A stretch of DNA of 64,000 nt from Ochotona curzoniae. Its lineage: Eukaryota; Chordata; Mammalia; Lagomorpha; Ochotonidae. Positions 1 to 9,739 of the stretch are shown one piece after another; the stretch's first letter is position 1, and each line of letters opens with the position of its first letter. The stretch lies in assembly GCF_017591425.1 (NCBI RefSeq), contig NW_024464918.1, positions 28,548,001 through 28,612,000 of the forward strand, given 5' to 3'. The position numbers and the translations under genes are program-made. The notes beneath the pieces were generated by a model that made no database searches, was not told where the DNA came from, and was given only the letters and a program-made list of their open reading frames with translations.

Positions 1-801
1 TTACTGAAGGTTGCATCCTCTTGCGATTGATCTCATAAACAATCCCACTCCTGTAGAACTCTGTATTGTGTAGTAACAATGAATGAAGCCATTACAATCT
101 TGTAATCCCATAACCAAAGGGTTCTGATCCTTTTTTTTATTCTTGCTCACATGGCCCGTCTACTCAACTCTCTGCAAATCTGTAAAAAGTTATTCATATT
201 CACAAAGACCCTTTTATATTCTAAATGCCATTGTGTAAATGATAACACTTCAATATCAAATGGCATACACAATGCAATACACATGGAAGATGAAACACTT
301 CTAAATGTGCAAAACCAGGCTTAACTTTCACCTAATTACATCATGCCCATGCTAGCTCACATACAATGGTGGTCTCAAGCCCTATACTCATTGCACAAAA
401 GTCCCAACATTCTGTTAGATATATACAGACCATAAATACATGAAATTATACCTATCTATGAGACACTAATTTTCTACAGATGAACCACATGTACTTATAT
501 GCTATCTCTATTCTGAAAAAAAAAAACACCAGTTGCTGTATAGCGACCAAGAGAAAAAAAATGGGTAAACTTGATGGAGTAAAAGTTGGGTTATACATTA
601 AATTGATGCTTTTTTTTTAAAAAAAGGACTTAATGTGTTTATGAATTATTTCCTCAGGAGTTAAAATGTGTGTGTTTATTCATGCCCATGAATTCAGAAG
701 TGTAGTTCTCTCTACCATAAAAACAGATTGAGAATTAAAAAAAAAAAATCAGTAATTGTCATAACATTTAAATCCATCGGGGAGGCAAAGTTTATTTTAA
801 A
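1..801. other. Unique AT-rich sequence, no gene seen
   Basis: AT-rich sequence with short A runs near 510-530 and 730-745. I looked on the + strand for the basic FAM170A N-terminus (Met-Lys-Arg-Arg-Gln-Lys-type) and did not find it. Confidence 0.55.
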
Positions 802-814
802 ATTTCACAAAATC

Positions 815-1147
815 GGGCCCAGCGTGGTGGCGCAAGTGGTTAAAGGTCCTCGCCTTGCACGCCCGGGATCCCATATGGGCGCCGGTTCTGATCCCGGCAG
901 CCCCACTTTCCTTCCAGCTCCCTGCCTGTGGCCCGGGAAAGCAGTCGAGGACAGCCCAAAGCTTTGGGACCCTGCACCCGCGTGGGAGACCCAGAAGAGG
1001 CTCCTGGCTTCGGATCGGCATAGTATCGGCCCGTTGCGCTCACTTGGGGAGTGAATCATTGGACGGAAGATCTTCCTCTCTGTCTCTCCTCTCTGTATAT
1101 CCGCCTTTCCAATAAAAAATTAATAAAAATAAATCTTAAAAAAAAAT
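815..1147 (+). mobile_element. CSINE, near full length, young copy
   Basis: Lagomorph tRNA-derived SINE. The head (GGGCCCAGCGTGGTGGCGCA) carries the pol III promoter boxes. The body and the CT-rich tail (TCTCTGTCTCTCC) are well preserved, followed by an A-rich end. The element is flanked by a perfect 13-bp target duplication, ATTTCACAAAATC, at 802-814 and 1148-1160. The intact CpGs and perfect duplication point to recent insertion. All short open frames here come from the SINE. Confidence 0.93.
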
Positions 1148-1160
1148 ATTTCACAAAATC

Positions 1161-2000
1161 TTTGTTGCCAAAAGAAACCATCACCACCAACAACAAAAAT
1201 CCACTAGTAATGCACCTGCAATAAGGCAGCAGCTTCCGGATTATTGAACAGGGGAAACATTAGTCAAGGCCACTTGTGGATAAGATACAAGGATAAAGGT
1301 CATGGCATTGACCTTGTTGGTGAAGAGTAAGCCAGAACCTGGGAGAGAATCATGGCCTATGCAACATGTGCAACCCGCAGCCGGTCCCAGAGATACAATG
1401 GAACCTCCTAAGTAAGATCAGAACTCACTGGTTATCACAAGGCTTGAGGTCTGCAGTTTTGAAAGCAGACATCCCGGGAGCAAAATGGACAGCGTTATAC
1501 CATACATACTTCAGTGCCTGTATGAAGATCAAAAACTGGCAGTTTTATCTGTCTACCTCCCTACCTGTCATGTATCTATACTGCATCCTTCTTTCCCTTA
1601 TATACAGGCAAGTTAAAATGACTAATTACAATCAAAACTGTACGCAGCAGGCTCACTTGCACCATGCATGAGGAAAACTGAGCAATTAAATGGTAGGATC
1701 TATCTTCAGCGACTACACTCTGTTTTTTTATACAAAGATTTTTGTTTCCAAGATTCTCAATATACCTCCCAAAGTATGATATCCTTCTGACATCCCCAGG
1801 AATGTAATGTTAATAACTGCTCTTTACTTATAGTTGGGAATTTTAAAATATGAACCAATCCAATTCCTGTGAGAGAAGGTCCAGTGCACTGTCACAATGC
1901 CCCAAAAAATATCCACTCAATTGCTCATCTTTGTACACACAAAATACTCAGATGATCCCTGACTATATTTTTTTGCCATTTTTTTCATTTTATTTCCCAG
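1161..2000. other. Unique sequence upstream of the FAM170A exon
   Basis: Probable FAM170A intron 1. No repeat was recognised. The last 40 bases form the pyrimidine tract for the acceptor at 2000. A 101-codon open frame at 1366-1671 has no recognisable protein features. Confidence 0.45.
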
Positions 2001-2147
2001 AATCCCAGAAATCTCGGGCAGAAGCTCCCGAGGCATGCAGTGGGCTGGCCCCAGGCTGCGTCCAGGCAGCAGCAGGGAAAAGTGCCACCCCAGAATATTT
2101 CTCCTGTGTTTCGTCTCCAAGCAAACATGTTCTTGTTGAAAAAACTG
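2001..2147 (+). CDS. FAM170A: FAM170A internal exon (probable exon 2)
   Basis: This 147-nt exon encodes about 48 residues of FAM170A, a nuclear zinc-finger-type protein expressed mainly in testis in other mammals. A long pyrimidine tract ending in TTTCCCAG precedes base 2001, and a strong donor (CTG then GTAAGG) follows base 2147. The exon starts at codon position 2 and ends after codon position 1, which fits the next exon's phase. The diagnostic part is at 2093-2119, Glu-Tyr-Phe-Ser-Cys-Val-Ser-Ser-Pro, close to the block I recall from human FAM170A (EYCSCVSSS). The upstream half is Ala/Gly/Ser-rich and poorly conserved. The open frame extends back to about 1850, but that part runs through the pyrimidine tract and is not coding. 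The assignment is by recall of the human protein, so the exon number is inferred. Confidence 0.72.
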
Positions 2148-2654
2148 GTAAGGCACACACAAAGGTGACATCTGAAACTGGGACAGATGTGCAGCTAGGC
2201 TGGGCTGTCTAATTCCTACTTACCTGCCTGCCCTCCATGACAAGGAAGCAATTCAGGGTGGAGGGATTCAGACAGGGGTCTGTATAGAGAAGTACAGCAG
2301 GAATTGTATCTCCAAGCACAGGTCGCACATCTGTACAGCCTCACAGAAGCCTAGGACAGCTGTGGGTAAGGCTCTGGACAGGGCTGACATGCATGGAAAC
2401 CTGATCAGAACATCTTAGGCAGACTGAAATTCACGCATACTCACACGCTTTCGTTTCACTCACACATATCCATGTCACTCCTCATCTTCTCCATTCTCCA
2501 GTAACAGTACACAGTTATTCTCTAAATCCTCATTCCTGTACCTGGTCTCTCAGAGCTAGATCTTTCCTAACTGGTTCTACAACTATTTTACAGTCCCTCA
2601 TACAGACAATGTGTTCCAGCTCTAGTCCTGCAGTCATCTTAGGAGACCACCTCT

Positions 2655-3264
2655 TGCGGGCAGGCACTGTGGTGCCATGGAATGACTACTGTCTGTGACA
2701 CTGGCACCCTGTATGAACACAGCTTCGAGTCCTGGCTGCTTCATTTTCTTTTTTTTCAGATTTATTAATATTTTTATTGGAAAGGCAGCTTTACAGAAGG
2801 GAGACAGAGAGAAAGTCCTTTATAACACTGGTTCACTTCCCAAGTGGCTGCAATTGGCCAGACATAGGCTGAGCTGAAACCAGGAGCCAGGAGCTTCCTC
2901 CAGGTTTCCCACACAGGAGTAGGGTCCCAGGGCTTTGGGCCATCCTTTACTGCTTTCCCAGGCCACAAGCAGGGAGCTAGATTTAAAAAACGGAGCATCC
3001 AGGATACGAAGTGACACCCACATGGGATCCCAGTGTGTGCAAGTTGAGGATGTAGCCACTGAGCTGTCGCACCAGGTCCCTGGCTGCTTCACTTTCAGCT
3101 TAGGTCTCTGCTAATGCACCTGGGGAGATGGCCCACATATTTGTGACCCTTCCACCCACATGGGAAATGGATGGAATTCCAGGCTCCTGGCTTCAGCCTG
3201 GCCCAGCCATGGCCATTGCAGCCATTTGGGAGTGATGAAAACTGTCCTCCACACCCCCCAATTC
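2655..3264 (+). mobile_element. Older sense CSINE, split by insertion
   Basis: The head (GGGCAGGCACTGTGGTGCCA) and first part lie at about 2655-2748. The body resumes at 3080 and runs to about 3264, including the typical GGCTCCTGGCTTCAGCCTGG stretch and GCAGCCATTTGGGAGTGATG. It is interrupted by an antisense CSINE. Its CT/GA-rich 3' end has turned into the GA array that follows. The diverged body marks it as an older subfamily. Confidence 0.8.
2749..3079 (-). mobile_element. Antisense CSINE inserted in an older CSINE
   Basis: The reverse complement reads as a CSINE, with its A/T-rich end at 2749-2780 and its head near 3060-3079. It is flanked by a 17-bp duplication, ctggctgcttcattttc at 2732-2748 and ctggctgcttcactttc at 3080-3096, with one mismatch. 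The duplicated bases belong to the host SINE, which proves the order of insertion. Confidence 0.9.
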
Positions 3265-3320
<56 letters not shown>

Positions 3321-3375
3321 AGGGAAGGAGGAAGGGAGAAAGACAGAGTGAGAGAGAGAGAGTGAGAGAGTGTCT
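3265..3375. repeat. GA microsatellite with imperfect tail
   Basis: A (GA)n run with a GGGAAGGAGG interruption and a second GAGAGA block. It sits exactly where the purine/pyrimidine-rich tail of the sense CSINE should be, so it probably expanded from that tail. The Arg-Glu open frames across it are artefacts of the repeat. Confidence 0.92.
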
Positions 3376-3752
3376 TTTCCTTTTTCTCTGAAGCCCTGTC
3401 TCTCAAACAAAAATATATCTAAAAAAGAATGAAACCTTTTGGCTCTCATATTCTGAGAGCTGTACTCTTTCACATGTATTACTATACCAGGGGACACACA
3501 CACACACGCATACACCATTCCCTCTAATTAGTATCAGATGCATTAATAATAGGTACCAGAACACACATACACTTGCACCAGATCCACTCCACACTCACTC
3601 TTCTACGTACAAGAAATAATAAGTATACATCTCCATGACACCCACCACATAAAGAACCCTGACGCCTCAGGTACTCCGTCTCTCCAGCAGGGATATTCTT
3701 GGGATCATTCCGAATACCTTATTGTACTTATCCAGGACATTCTCTTTCCTAG

Positions 3753-4450
3753 GAATCCACCAATTGCAACAAGAAGGCCTTTGTCTTCCATCCTCAGAGA
3801 TGCCTCCACCCCAAGATCTGGAGGAACATGAGAGCCCTACCCCTTCCCCCTATCATCATATATGCTTCCATTTCCATTTAGCCAATGAGCCCTGTACCCC
3901 AGAAGCACACAGGAGAAAGGAGAGGGACATGAAGGTTTACTACATGCACGTCCACAGAAAAAGAGGGGTGACTGTCTGCCGGGATACAGAGGAAGAATCA
4001 GAGACTCCCCCAAGGAAGCTAAAGGTTGAGGAAATGACATTTCCAGGGAAGCTCCCTGTGGAAGACAACCTTTCCTATGTGTCTACAGGGGACCTCCTCA
4101 CTGAGGGTGAGTCCAGCTGGGACCTGGAAGACCAAGAGGCTGGGGACGAGGCTTCCGGCCTCGCAGAGGGTCAAGCTCTGCTGGAGAGACCCAGGGCCAG
4201 AACACCCGAGTGGCTGGTGGCACCTGAGCATGGCTTCAAGTGCATGGGCTGCTGCAGAGTCTTCCCCAGCCTGGAGGTCCTGCAGAAACACGTGCAGCAC
4301 GGAGTTGAGGAAGGCTTTAGCTGCCTTGCGTTTCATCTTGCTTTCGCCTGGCTGAAAAGCAAAAGGAATACGCGAGAGAAGGCAGGGAGGAGGAGGAAGA
4401 AAATCAGAAGAGGCACTCTGACTATAAGAAGCAAAAAGGTGTTGAGGTGA
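3753..4450 (+). CDS. FAM170A: FAM170A main exon, zinc finger, altered C-terminus
   Basis: This exon encodes most of FAM170A, a putative nuclear C2H2-type zinc-finger regulator. The acceptor TTTCCTAG ends at 3752, and base 2147 plus the first two bases here complete a Gly codon. The resulting Gly-Ile-His resembles the human Gly-Ile-Gln. A second in-phase acceptor (CAG at 3795-3797) is possible but gives a poorer match. Conserved blocks are MKVYYMHV from 3929, a Glu-rich stretch, Arg-Thr-Pro-Glu-Trp-Leu-Val just before the finger, and the finger itself (Cys codons 4241 and 4250, His codons 4289 and 4298, C-x2-C-x12-H-x2-H). The conserved Gly-Phe-Ser-Cys follows. After Trp-Leu (4349-4354) this frame becomes very basic (Arg-Arg-Arg-Lys-Lys) and stops at TGA 4448-4450. 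The family has an acidic tail, and one appears in another frame from 4354. The gene may be frameshifted or decaying. It has no mapped first exon. Confidence 0.75.
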
Positions 4451-4470
4451 GGAATTCTCCACACAAATAA
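4354..4470 (+). pseudogene. FAM170A: Out-of-frame acidic tail of FAM170A
   Basis: Read from 4354, in a frame that would need one extra base upstream, this stretch encodes a Glu-rich tail with five consecutive Glu. It then continues Asn-Gln-Lys and ends at TAA 4468-4470. The human protein has an acidic Glu-rich tail at the same place after the finger. The simplest reading is a 1-nt deletion (or 2-nt insertion) near 4340-4356. A possible splice donor (GAG then GTGAGG at 4446/4447) lies inside this tail, so the ancestral gene may have continued into another exon. I did not find one. An assembly error would look the same. Confidence 0.5.
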
Positions 4471-4699
4471 ATGGGTGTGTTAGTCCCTGAAAAAGAGGAA
4501 GGGTGCAGCCATTTTTTTTTAATTGGAAAGCCAGTATAATAGGCACATTGAAGAGTCTAAAAATCCCCAAACCTATCCATGATGCTGCTGACACTGTTGG
4601 TTCCTTCTCCCCTTGAGCACTGATCATGCTGTGTACTTCATTATGATGTAATTTAGAATCAAAGTCAGAACAGATAGTTCCCCTTCAGCCAGAAATAAA
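4466..4699 (+). promoter_or_regulatory. Candidate FAM170A polyadenylation signals
   Basis: Two AATAAA hexamers follow the FAM170A exon, at 4466-4471 and 4694-4699. The first overlaps the stop codon of the acidic frame. The second sits about 245 bases past the basic-frame stop and is the more natural 3' end. Hexamers are common in AT-rich DNA, so this is weak. Confidence 0.3.
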
Positions 4700-5730
4700 G
4701 TGTTAAGTTGTTAACCTGGAAAAAGAAAAGTGTCACACATACGCTGGAATATGTGAATGGCTGCAAACACGGCCAGAACACTGTATCTTCTAGTGCAACT
4801 TAAAGGTCAGGCCATTAGGGCAGTTTCATCTGAATAAATATGTGGGGTTTGTAGGAAAATATATTGTGCATATTATTTGAAAACCCTAAGGCAGTACTTA
4901 AAAACAGTTTTACCCTTGATACGTTAAGAGCTAACAGGAACACATATGCACATTCAAGAACATTTACAACATAATTCATAGCCCAATAGATCAAGCCCCT
5001 GTTGGGTATCTAGCTGTGTTGCCAAATCAACTGAAAATGTAAATACCTACTAAGCCTTAAATTTTATTCTCAGGGCAAATCAACCCAGTAAAGCAGCTTA
5101 ACTTCTTTTTTTGTGACTAGCTGGTCCTCAACAACATAGTAGAAATAGGTGTTATTTTGTGTAAACAGAGTGACATAAATGTGATAAAATATAGACAGAA
5201 ATATAGACTTTATTCTCAACTACAAAAAGTGCAAGTGGTGCTGCATCTTACCGACAGTCACTAAAATAAGGACTGAGCCTTCGGCATGTATCACTACATT
5301 GTAGCTTAGGCCAGGAAAAGATTTCATCTCCAGCAACCTGTCAGTTTATGAACCATTCAAGAAGAATCTTAAGAAGATTCACATCACTTCAAGATATATA
5401 ATTATCTTTAAATGTATCATACCTTTCCCCATGTAATGGGGACTACAGATATTAAAGTGTATCTATTATGGAATGAGCCCAACATTTTTCTGGTCCTCTT
5501 CATTTCAGAGTCACAAATAACACACAAGGTTATTTAGATGGATCTTAAATCTTAACCTCCTCCACGTTTGTAAGAAACTGGGACTTTATTTTTTTTTTTT
5601 TAGATAACAGCTGGATTGTTCTGGGGGGACAGTTACCATGGTAACTATTGTAATAACTAAAAGTAAAGTAACTACCCTGACAATCAAGCATTGATTACTC
5701 ATTCTGAAGAAAAATAATAAAAGGCAAAGA
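4700..5730. other. Unclassified AT-rich spacer
   Basis: No gene and no repeat I can name. A T run lies at 5588-5600, followed by the short inverted motif TTACCATGGTAA at 5632-5643. Confidence 0.5.
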
Positions 5731-5734
5731 CTAA

Positions 5735-5935
5735 GACTGTCGTGTTTAGCAGTCTCATTTGCTCACTGGATTTGGGATTCTGCACTGCATGGGAGACCTG
5801 AACAAGCTTCAGATTGGCTCAGTTCTGACTATTGCAGCCACTTGGGAGTGAACTTGCTCATGGAGGATCTTTCCCTCTGTCTCTCCTCTCTGTAAAGCTG
5901 ATCTGAGTTTCTAATTCAAAAAAAAAAATCCTTGG
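5735..5935 (+). mobile_element. 5'-truncated CSINE
   Basis: Starts inside the SINE body and keeps GGGAGACCTGAACAAGCTTC, GCAGCCACTTGGGAGTGAAC and the CTCTGTCTCTCCTCTCTGTAA tail, with a terminal A run at about 5918-5928. The head is missing or unrecognisable. Confidence 0.7.
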
Positions 5936-6054
5936 AACATCGTCTCCTCCATCAGTCTCTGAGCCTCATAATGACTATATCCTATCCCTGGACGCTGATG
6001 TAGTTTGACAGCAAGACCTGCCCCCTCCCTTTCTACACTGTAGACAAAGGAGAA

Positions 6055-6170
6055 CATTTTTTCAAAAATTAAAAAAAAAAAAACTGAAACATCTGTCCCA
6101 TCCACCTTCCCCCATCTCACAACCCTTCCCACCGTAATTGGAGGGGGTGTACTCCTCTCAACTATGTGAA
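6055..6170 (-). mobile_element. Possible antisense L1 3' tail
   Basis: An A-rich run followed by a C-rich tract which, on the minus strand, reads as a G-rich tract. G-rich tracts are typical of L1 3'-UTRs. No coding part is recognisable, so this is a guess. Confidence 0.25.
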
Positions 6171-7050
6171 TGATATATTTGCTTAAAGAAACTATTACAC
6201 TACAGTCTTCAGCTCAGTCTCACCATGGCCCCTTAACCTAGAGACAAGGAAAACACAATATGTAATGTGAAGGATATTCCTGTCACAGAGGAAGGGCAGA
6301 GCAGGTGGACCTTTCAATTTGTGGAGTGTAACACAGAAAAGAGGAAGATGCGGGAGGGCAGAAGGTCAGCTCCTGTGTTTCTTCCTCTCCCTGTCCTGGT
6401 TTTGCAGTGTGCTGCCTAATCACCCAGTGTGTGTGCATTGTCCTAGCTGGACTCTGACTGGAAATTTCCTGAAGGTACACGGATGGGTCTGATTGAAAGC
6501 TGCTTTCTTGTGTCTCCTGTGTCAATCACTCCCTCTGGGGTTACCATACACCAGTGTTGTGAAAATTTTCTGAAAGTACGTGAAATATTTAGCAGAGAAC
6601 TTGCCTCAAAGTATGCTTTTCTGATTTTCTTCCAAGTGCTCAGTGAAAATATGGCTTACAAAGCAGCTATTCATGGAATTACTAAAACTCTGCACCAAAA
6701 TAGACATCTTTTAACTCTACTTTGCACAAAAATTCTGAATTATCATTTTTCATCCACACCATCACCAGCATTATTGGTAGTATTGTTGATAACCTGGTAT
6801 TGTGACTCATCAGAGCCGATACGACCCAGAATCCGACTCTAACACAATCCCTCAGCATGTGCAGCAGCCAGCTCAACAACCATATCTCAGCCCTGGCGAT
6901 ACATAAGGAGCAAAGAGGATGCAGATAAACACATCAACGCAGTGCCTATGCTGCCTTCTTTACCATACGTCACAGATTTCCTTTGCCACTGACCCGGGAG
7001 CAGGCTTCCACAATCATTCATGCAATGGCGCTGGGTAACTCATCGGTTTG
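6170..7050. other. Unclassified spacer
   Basis: Moderately complex sequence. A 119-codon open frame at 6483-6842 shows no family resemblance and lacks splice or start context, so I do not call it a gene. Confidence 0.45.
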
Positions 7051-7059
7051 GACGCAGAG

Positions 7060-7168
7060 AGGATAGCTCAAGTGTTTGCACCACTGCCAATCACATGGAA
7101 GCCTTAGATGAAGCCCCTGGATTCAGCCCAGCCCAGCAGTGGCTATTGTGTGCCATTTGGCATAACTA
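7060..7168 (+). mobile_element. Fragment of an old CSINE-type SINE
   Basis: Contains AGGATAGCTCAAGTGTTTGC, ACATGGAAGCC, GATTCAGCCCAGCCCAGCAG and GTGCCATTTGG, the middle and 3' body of an older lagomorph SINE subfamily. It has no intact head or tail. Confidence 0.55.
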
Positions 7169-7194
7169 GGTTTCAAGTAAATACACCTTTAAAA

Positions 7195-7400
7195 AAATTA
7201 CAAAATACTACGAAGGATGCTGAAGATATACACACAATGCAAAGACTTCTGTGGTCATGGAGTGGAGGAATTGATCAATTCTATTCAAAGCTATTTATTT
7301 ATTCAGTGAAATTCCCATCAAACTGCAGATATTCTTCATAGACAGAAGGGTCTGAAATATCCAAGATGGTTTTGAACAAAAAGAGAAAACATGGTGTCAA
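7195..7400 (+). mobile_element. L1 ORF2 fragment, decayed
   Basis: Resembles the L1 ORF2 stretch that runs through GGATGCTGAAGATATACACA, AAAGACTTCTGTGGTCATGG, GTGGAGGAATTGATCAATTC and AGATATTCTTCATAGA. It is full of changes and has no open reading frame of the reverse transcriptase. Confidence 0.55.
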
Positions 7401-7508
7401 ACAGGTGCCTGTATTGAAGGGCTCCTAGCCAATAGTGCTTCTGCATTGAAGGCAAACTAAGTGGGGTCATATGGAGACTGATGAATCCAATTAAAGAATA
7501 TTACTGTT

Positions 7509-7859
7509 TTTTAAAGAGTTGTTTATTTTCATAGGAAGATCAGATATACAGAGAGAAGGAGAGACGAACGGAAGATCTTACATCCGTTCATCTTTGTCTA
7601 AAGATCTTATGTCTGTTGATCTTTCCCCAAGCGGCCGCAATGGCTGGTGCTGTGCCAATCCAAAGCCAGGAGCTTTTTCCAGGTCTCCCATGTGGGTACC
7701 AGGGTCCCAAGGCTTTGGGCCATCCTTGACTGCTTTCCCAGACCACAAGCAGGAAACTGGAAGGGAAGCAGGGCTGCTGGGATTAGAACCAGCGCCCATA
7801 TGTGATCCTGGCACATGCAAGGTAAGGACTTTAGCTGCTAGGCTACTGTGCCAGGCTTG
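7509..7859 (-). mobile_element. Antisense CSINE, near full length
   Basis: The reverse complement is a CSINE with its head near 7859. The tail side begins at 7509 with TTAAAGAG and GGAGAGAC. A perfect 11-bp duplication, ATATTACTGTT, flanks it at 7498-7508 and 7860-7870. The long open frames on both strands here are SINE-derived. Confidence 0.88.
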
Positions 7860-7899
7860 ATATTACTGTTATCTGTAAGGTAAGTTCTGCACATTTCTA

Positions 7900-9495
7900 T
7901 TTTTGTCCTATCACACAAAAACAACAAAAAAATCAATCAAATACATTAAAATTTTTCTGAAGTTTGATACTGATCTTGGAATTGAATTGAAGCACTTAAC
8001 ATAAAAATTGGCTTGGAAACAGTATTGAGTACTAAGATTTTGCTCAAGGGTTTCTCTTCCAATGGGAAAGGGATATTTTTTTGGGTCACAGTCTGATTGC
8101 TGGATTGCAATAGTTGCTAATGTGATAAAGACCCAAGTTTCCTTCTGCAGTTCTAAGCACATACTACTTTTCTTTTGAACCAGGATAATGGAAAACAAAA
8201 ATATTTCCATTTTCCTTTCACTTAGAAATGCATGATTTCATGATTGCTTTCTTTCTATGCCCACTGCTGCTCCTCACATCTGGTATGGATTAAACTGCAG
8301 GAGGTCTCTGGTCTTCAAAGCCAACCTACACAACGGAAATCTGATAGCTCATTCTTCTTTGGTTCAATACTTATGGAAGGGAAAGGAAAACACTACACGT
8401 CCCCCAAAAGTTTGGTAGCCTTCCTTTTTCATTCCCCTAAAATGTCACATTTTCTTGATGCTTAATCAGACTAACAGATTGAACTGGTCAGAGTGCTAAC
8501 AAACAAACAACAACAGTAACAAAAACTTCTTAGAAAAGACGTTAAAACCAGGAGGATATAAGCAGCATCATAAAAAGAAACAAACAAAAAACCGTGAAAC
8601 ACAGACAGGGATCAAATTAACCAGCTTGCATAAACCATCTCAAGGAAAGCAAAATACATAAATGGACTTTGCAAACTCATCCCAGCAAGTGATCTGCCAG
8701 CTCACATAAATGTCGGTGTTACACTGCTTGTATGTACTCTGTCCCTATGGAAATAACTGGAGCTGACCAAATGCAAAGTGCTGCCTTTACAAGCATGCAA
8801 CATGGATAACAAATTGGCAATGTTATTCCTTCAGAAATTCAGTTGACAATGTATGCTTTTCTGGCAGTAAGTTGTTGGTAAGTTGTGAACTAAAAACCTA
8901 GTCAACAGGGATGCCACCTGAGACAGGTAGAATTGCTGCATACAGGGTCCAGTGTGGCTTTTGCCACAAATGAAGGGAACATGAAGGCAGCCAGTGCGCT
9001 GTGGCCTTTTCCTTTTGAGGCAGAAAACTCCCTGGAAGCATTCTGGCATTAATCTTACCTAGCTGAGGACTGATATTCAAGTACATTCTGGTTTATCTGT
9101 GATATGGTCCTACCAGAAATACCGAACTTGACTACTGTGTGAGAATCAAAGGCTTTTGAGACTCACTCAACCTTCCATTAATTCCATTCCTTTTGGCTGT
9201 GATGTGAGGAGGGCAGGCTTTTCTGGCTCAGGCTGATCCACTTGAGTCACTCTGAGCGGAACACTTAGCTCTGTGATATTCAGCAAGAGTTACACAAGAA
9301 AGGACAGACCACCAACACAGTATGTGTGTGTGCATGTATGTGTGTATGCAAATATCTATTGAAGAAACTGAATCAGTGATCAATTGTATTCCAAAACAGA
9401 AAGTACCAGGTTCAAATAGGCACACATATTAATTCTGGGAAGAACTTGGGCTAAATTTACAAAATCTTATCTAGAATACACACATGTAATAAATA
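7900..9495. other. Unclassified AT-rich spacer
   Basis: No gene recognised. It includes a short TG-rich run at 9320-9347. Part may be very old repeat that I cannot name. Confidence 0.45.
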
Positions 9496-9499
9496 CATC

Positions 9500-9725
9500 C
9501 CAATTCATTCTTGGAAGCCAGCATCATGCTGACACTATAAACTAGACCAAAACGTTACAAGAAAGTTATACCTTAAAACAATGCCCCTTAAGAATGTAGA
9601 TGCAGACATCCTCAACAACAATACTAACAAAGTGAAAACAATCATATACCAAGAGAATAGAGACAAGGTCACATTTATCTCAGCCCGGAAAAGCTGGCTC
9701 AACATTTGAAAGTAATTGAGTTCAC
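9500..9725 (+). mobile_element. L1 ORF2 fragment
   Basis: Follows the reverse-transcriptase region of L1 ORF2 closely. GCCAGCATCATGCTGACACT, GTAGATGCAGACATCCTCAA, CAATACTAACAAAGTG and TTATCTCAGCCC occur in the expected order. Frames are broken. Confidence 0.7.
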
Positions 9726-9739
9726 TGAAGTCTTTTGTC

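Larger units (their letters stand above)
2148..3752 (+). other. FAM170A: FAM170A intron holding a nested SINE pair
   Basis: This is the inferred intron between the two recognised exons. It has a GTAAGG donor, a CTTTCCTAG acceptor and phase 1 at both ends. From 2655 to about 3375 it holds a sense CSINE split by an antisense CSINE, with a GA array at the end. The parts at 2148-2650 and 3380-3750 are unique sequence with only a short CA run near 3497-3507. Confidence 0.6.

Noticed and set aside
728..1115. Overlapping open frames on both strands
   Set aside because: They lie inside a young CSINE, whose GC-rich body gives open frames by chance; the same explains frames at 2774-3092, 7519-7860, 13006-13334, 15084-15362, 26839-27087, 49464-49907 and 57593-57944.
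3111..3518. 135-codon minus-strand frame rich in Ser-Leu and plus-strand Arg-Glu frames
   Set aside because: They are translations of the GA microsatellite and its SINE host.
5487..5511. Possible further FAM170A acceptor (TTCATTTCAG)
   Set aside because: The bases after it reach a stop or unrelated residues at once in all frames I tried and do not encode the conserved human C-terminal Trp-Ser-Gln-Cys segment.
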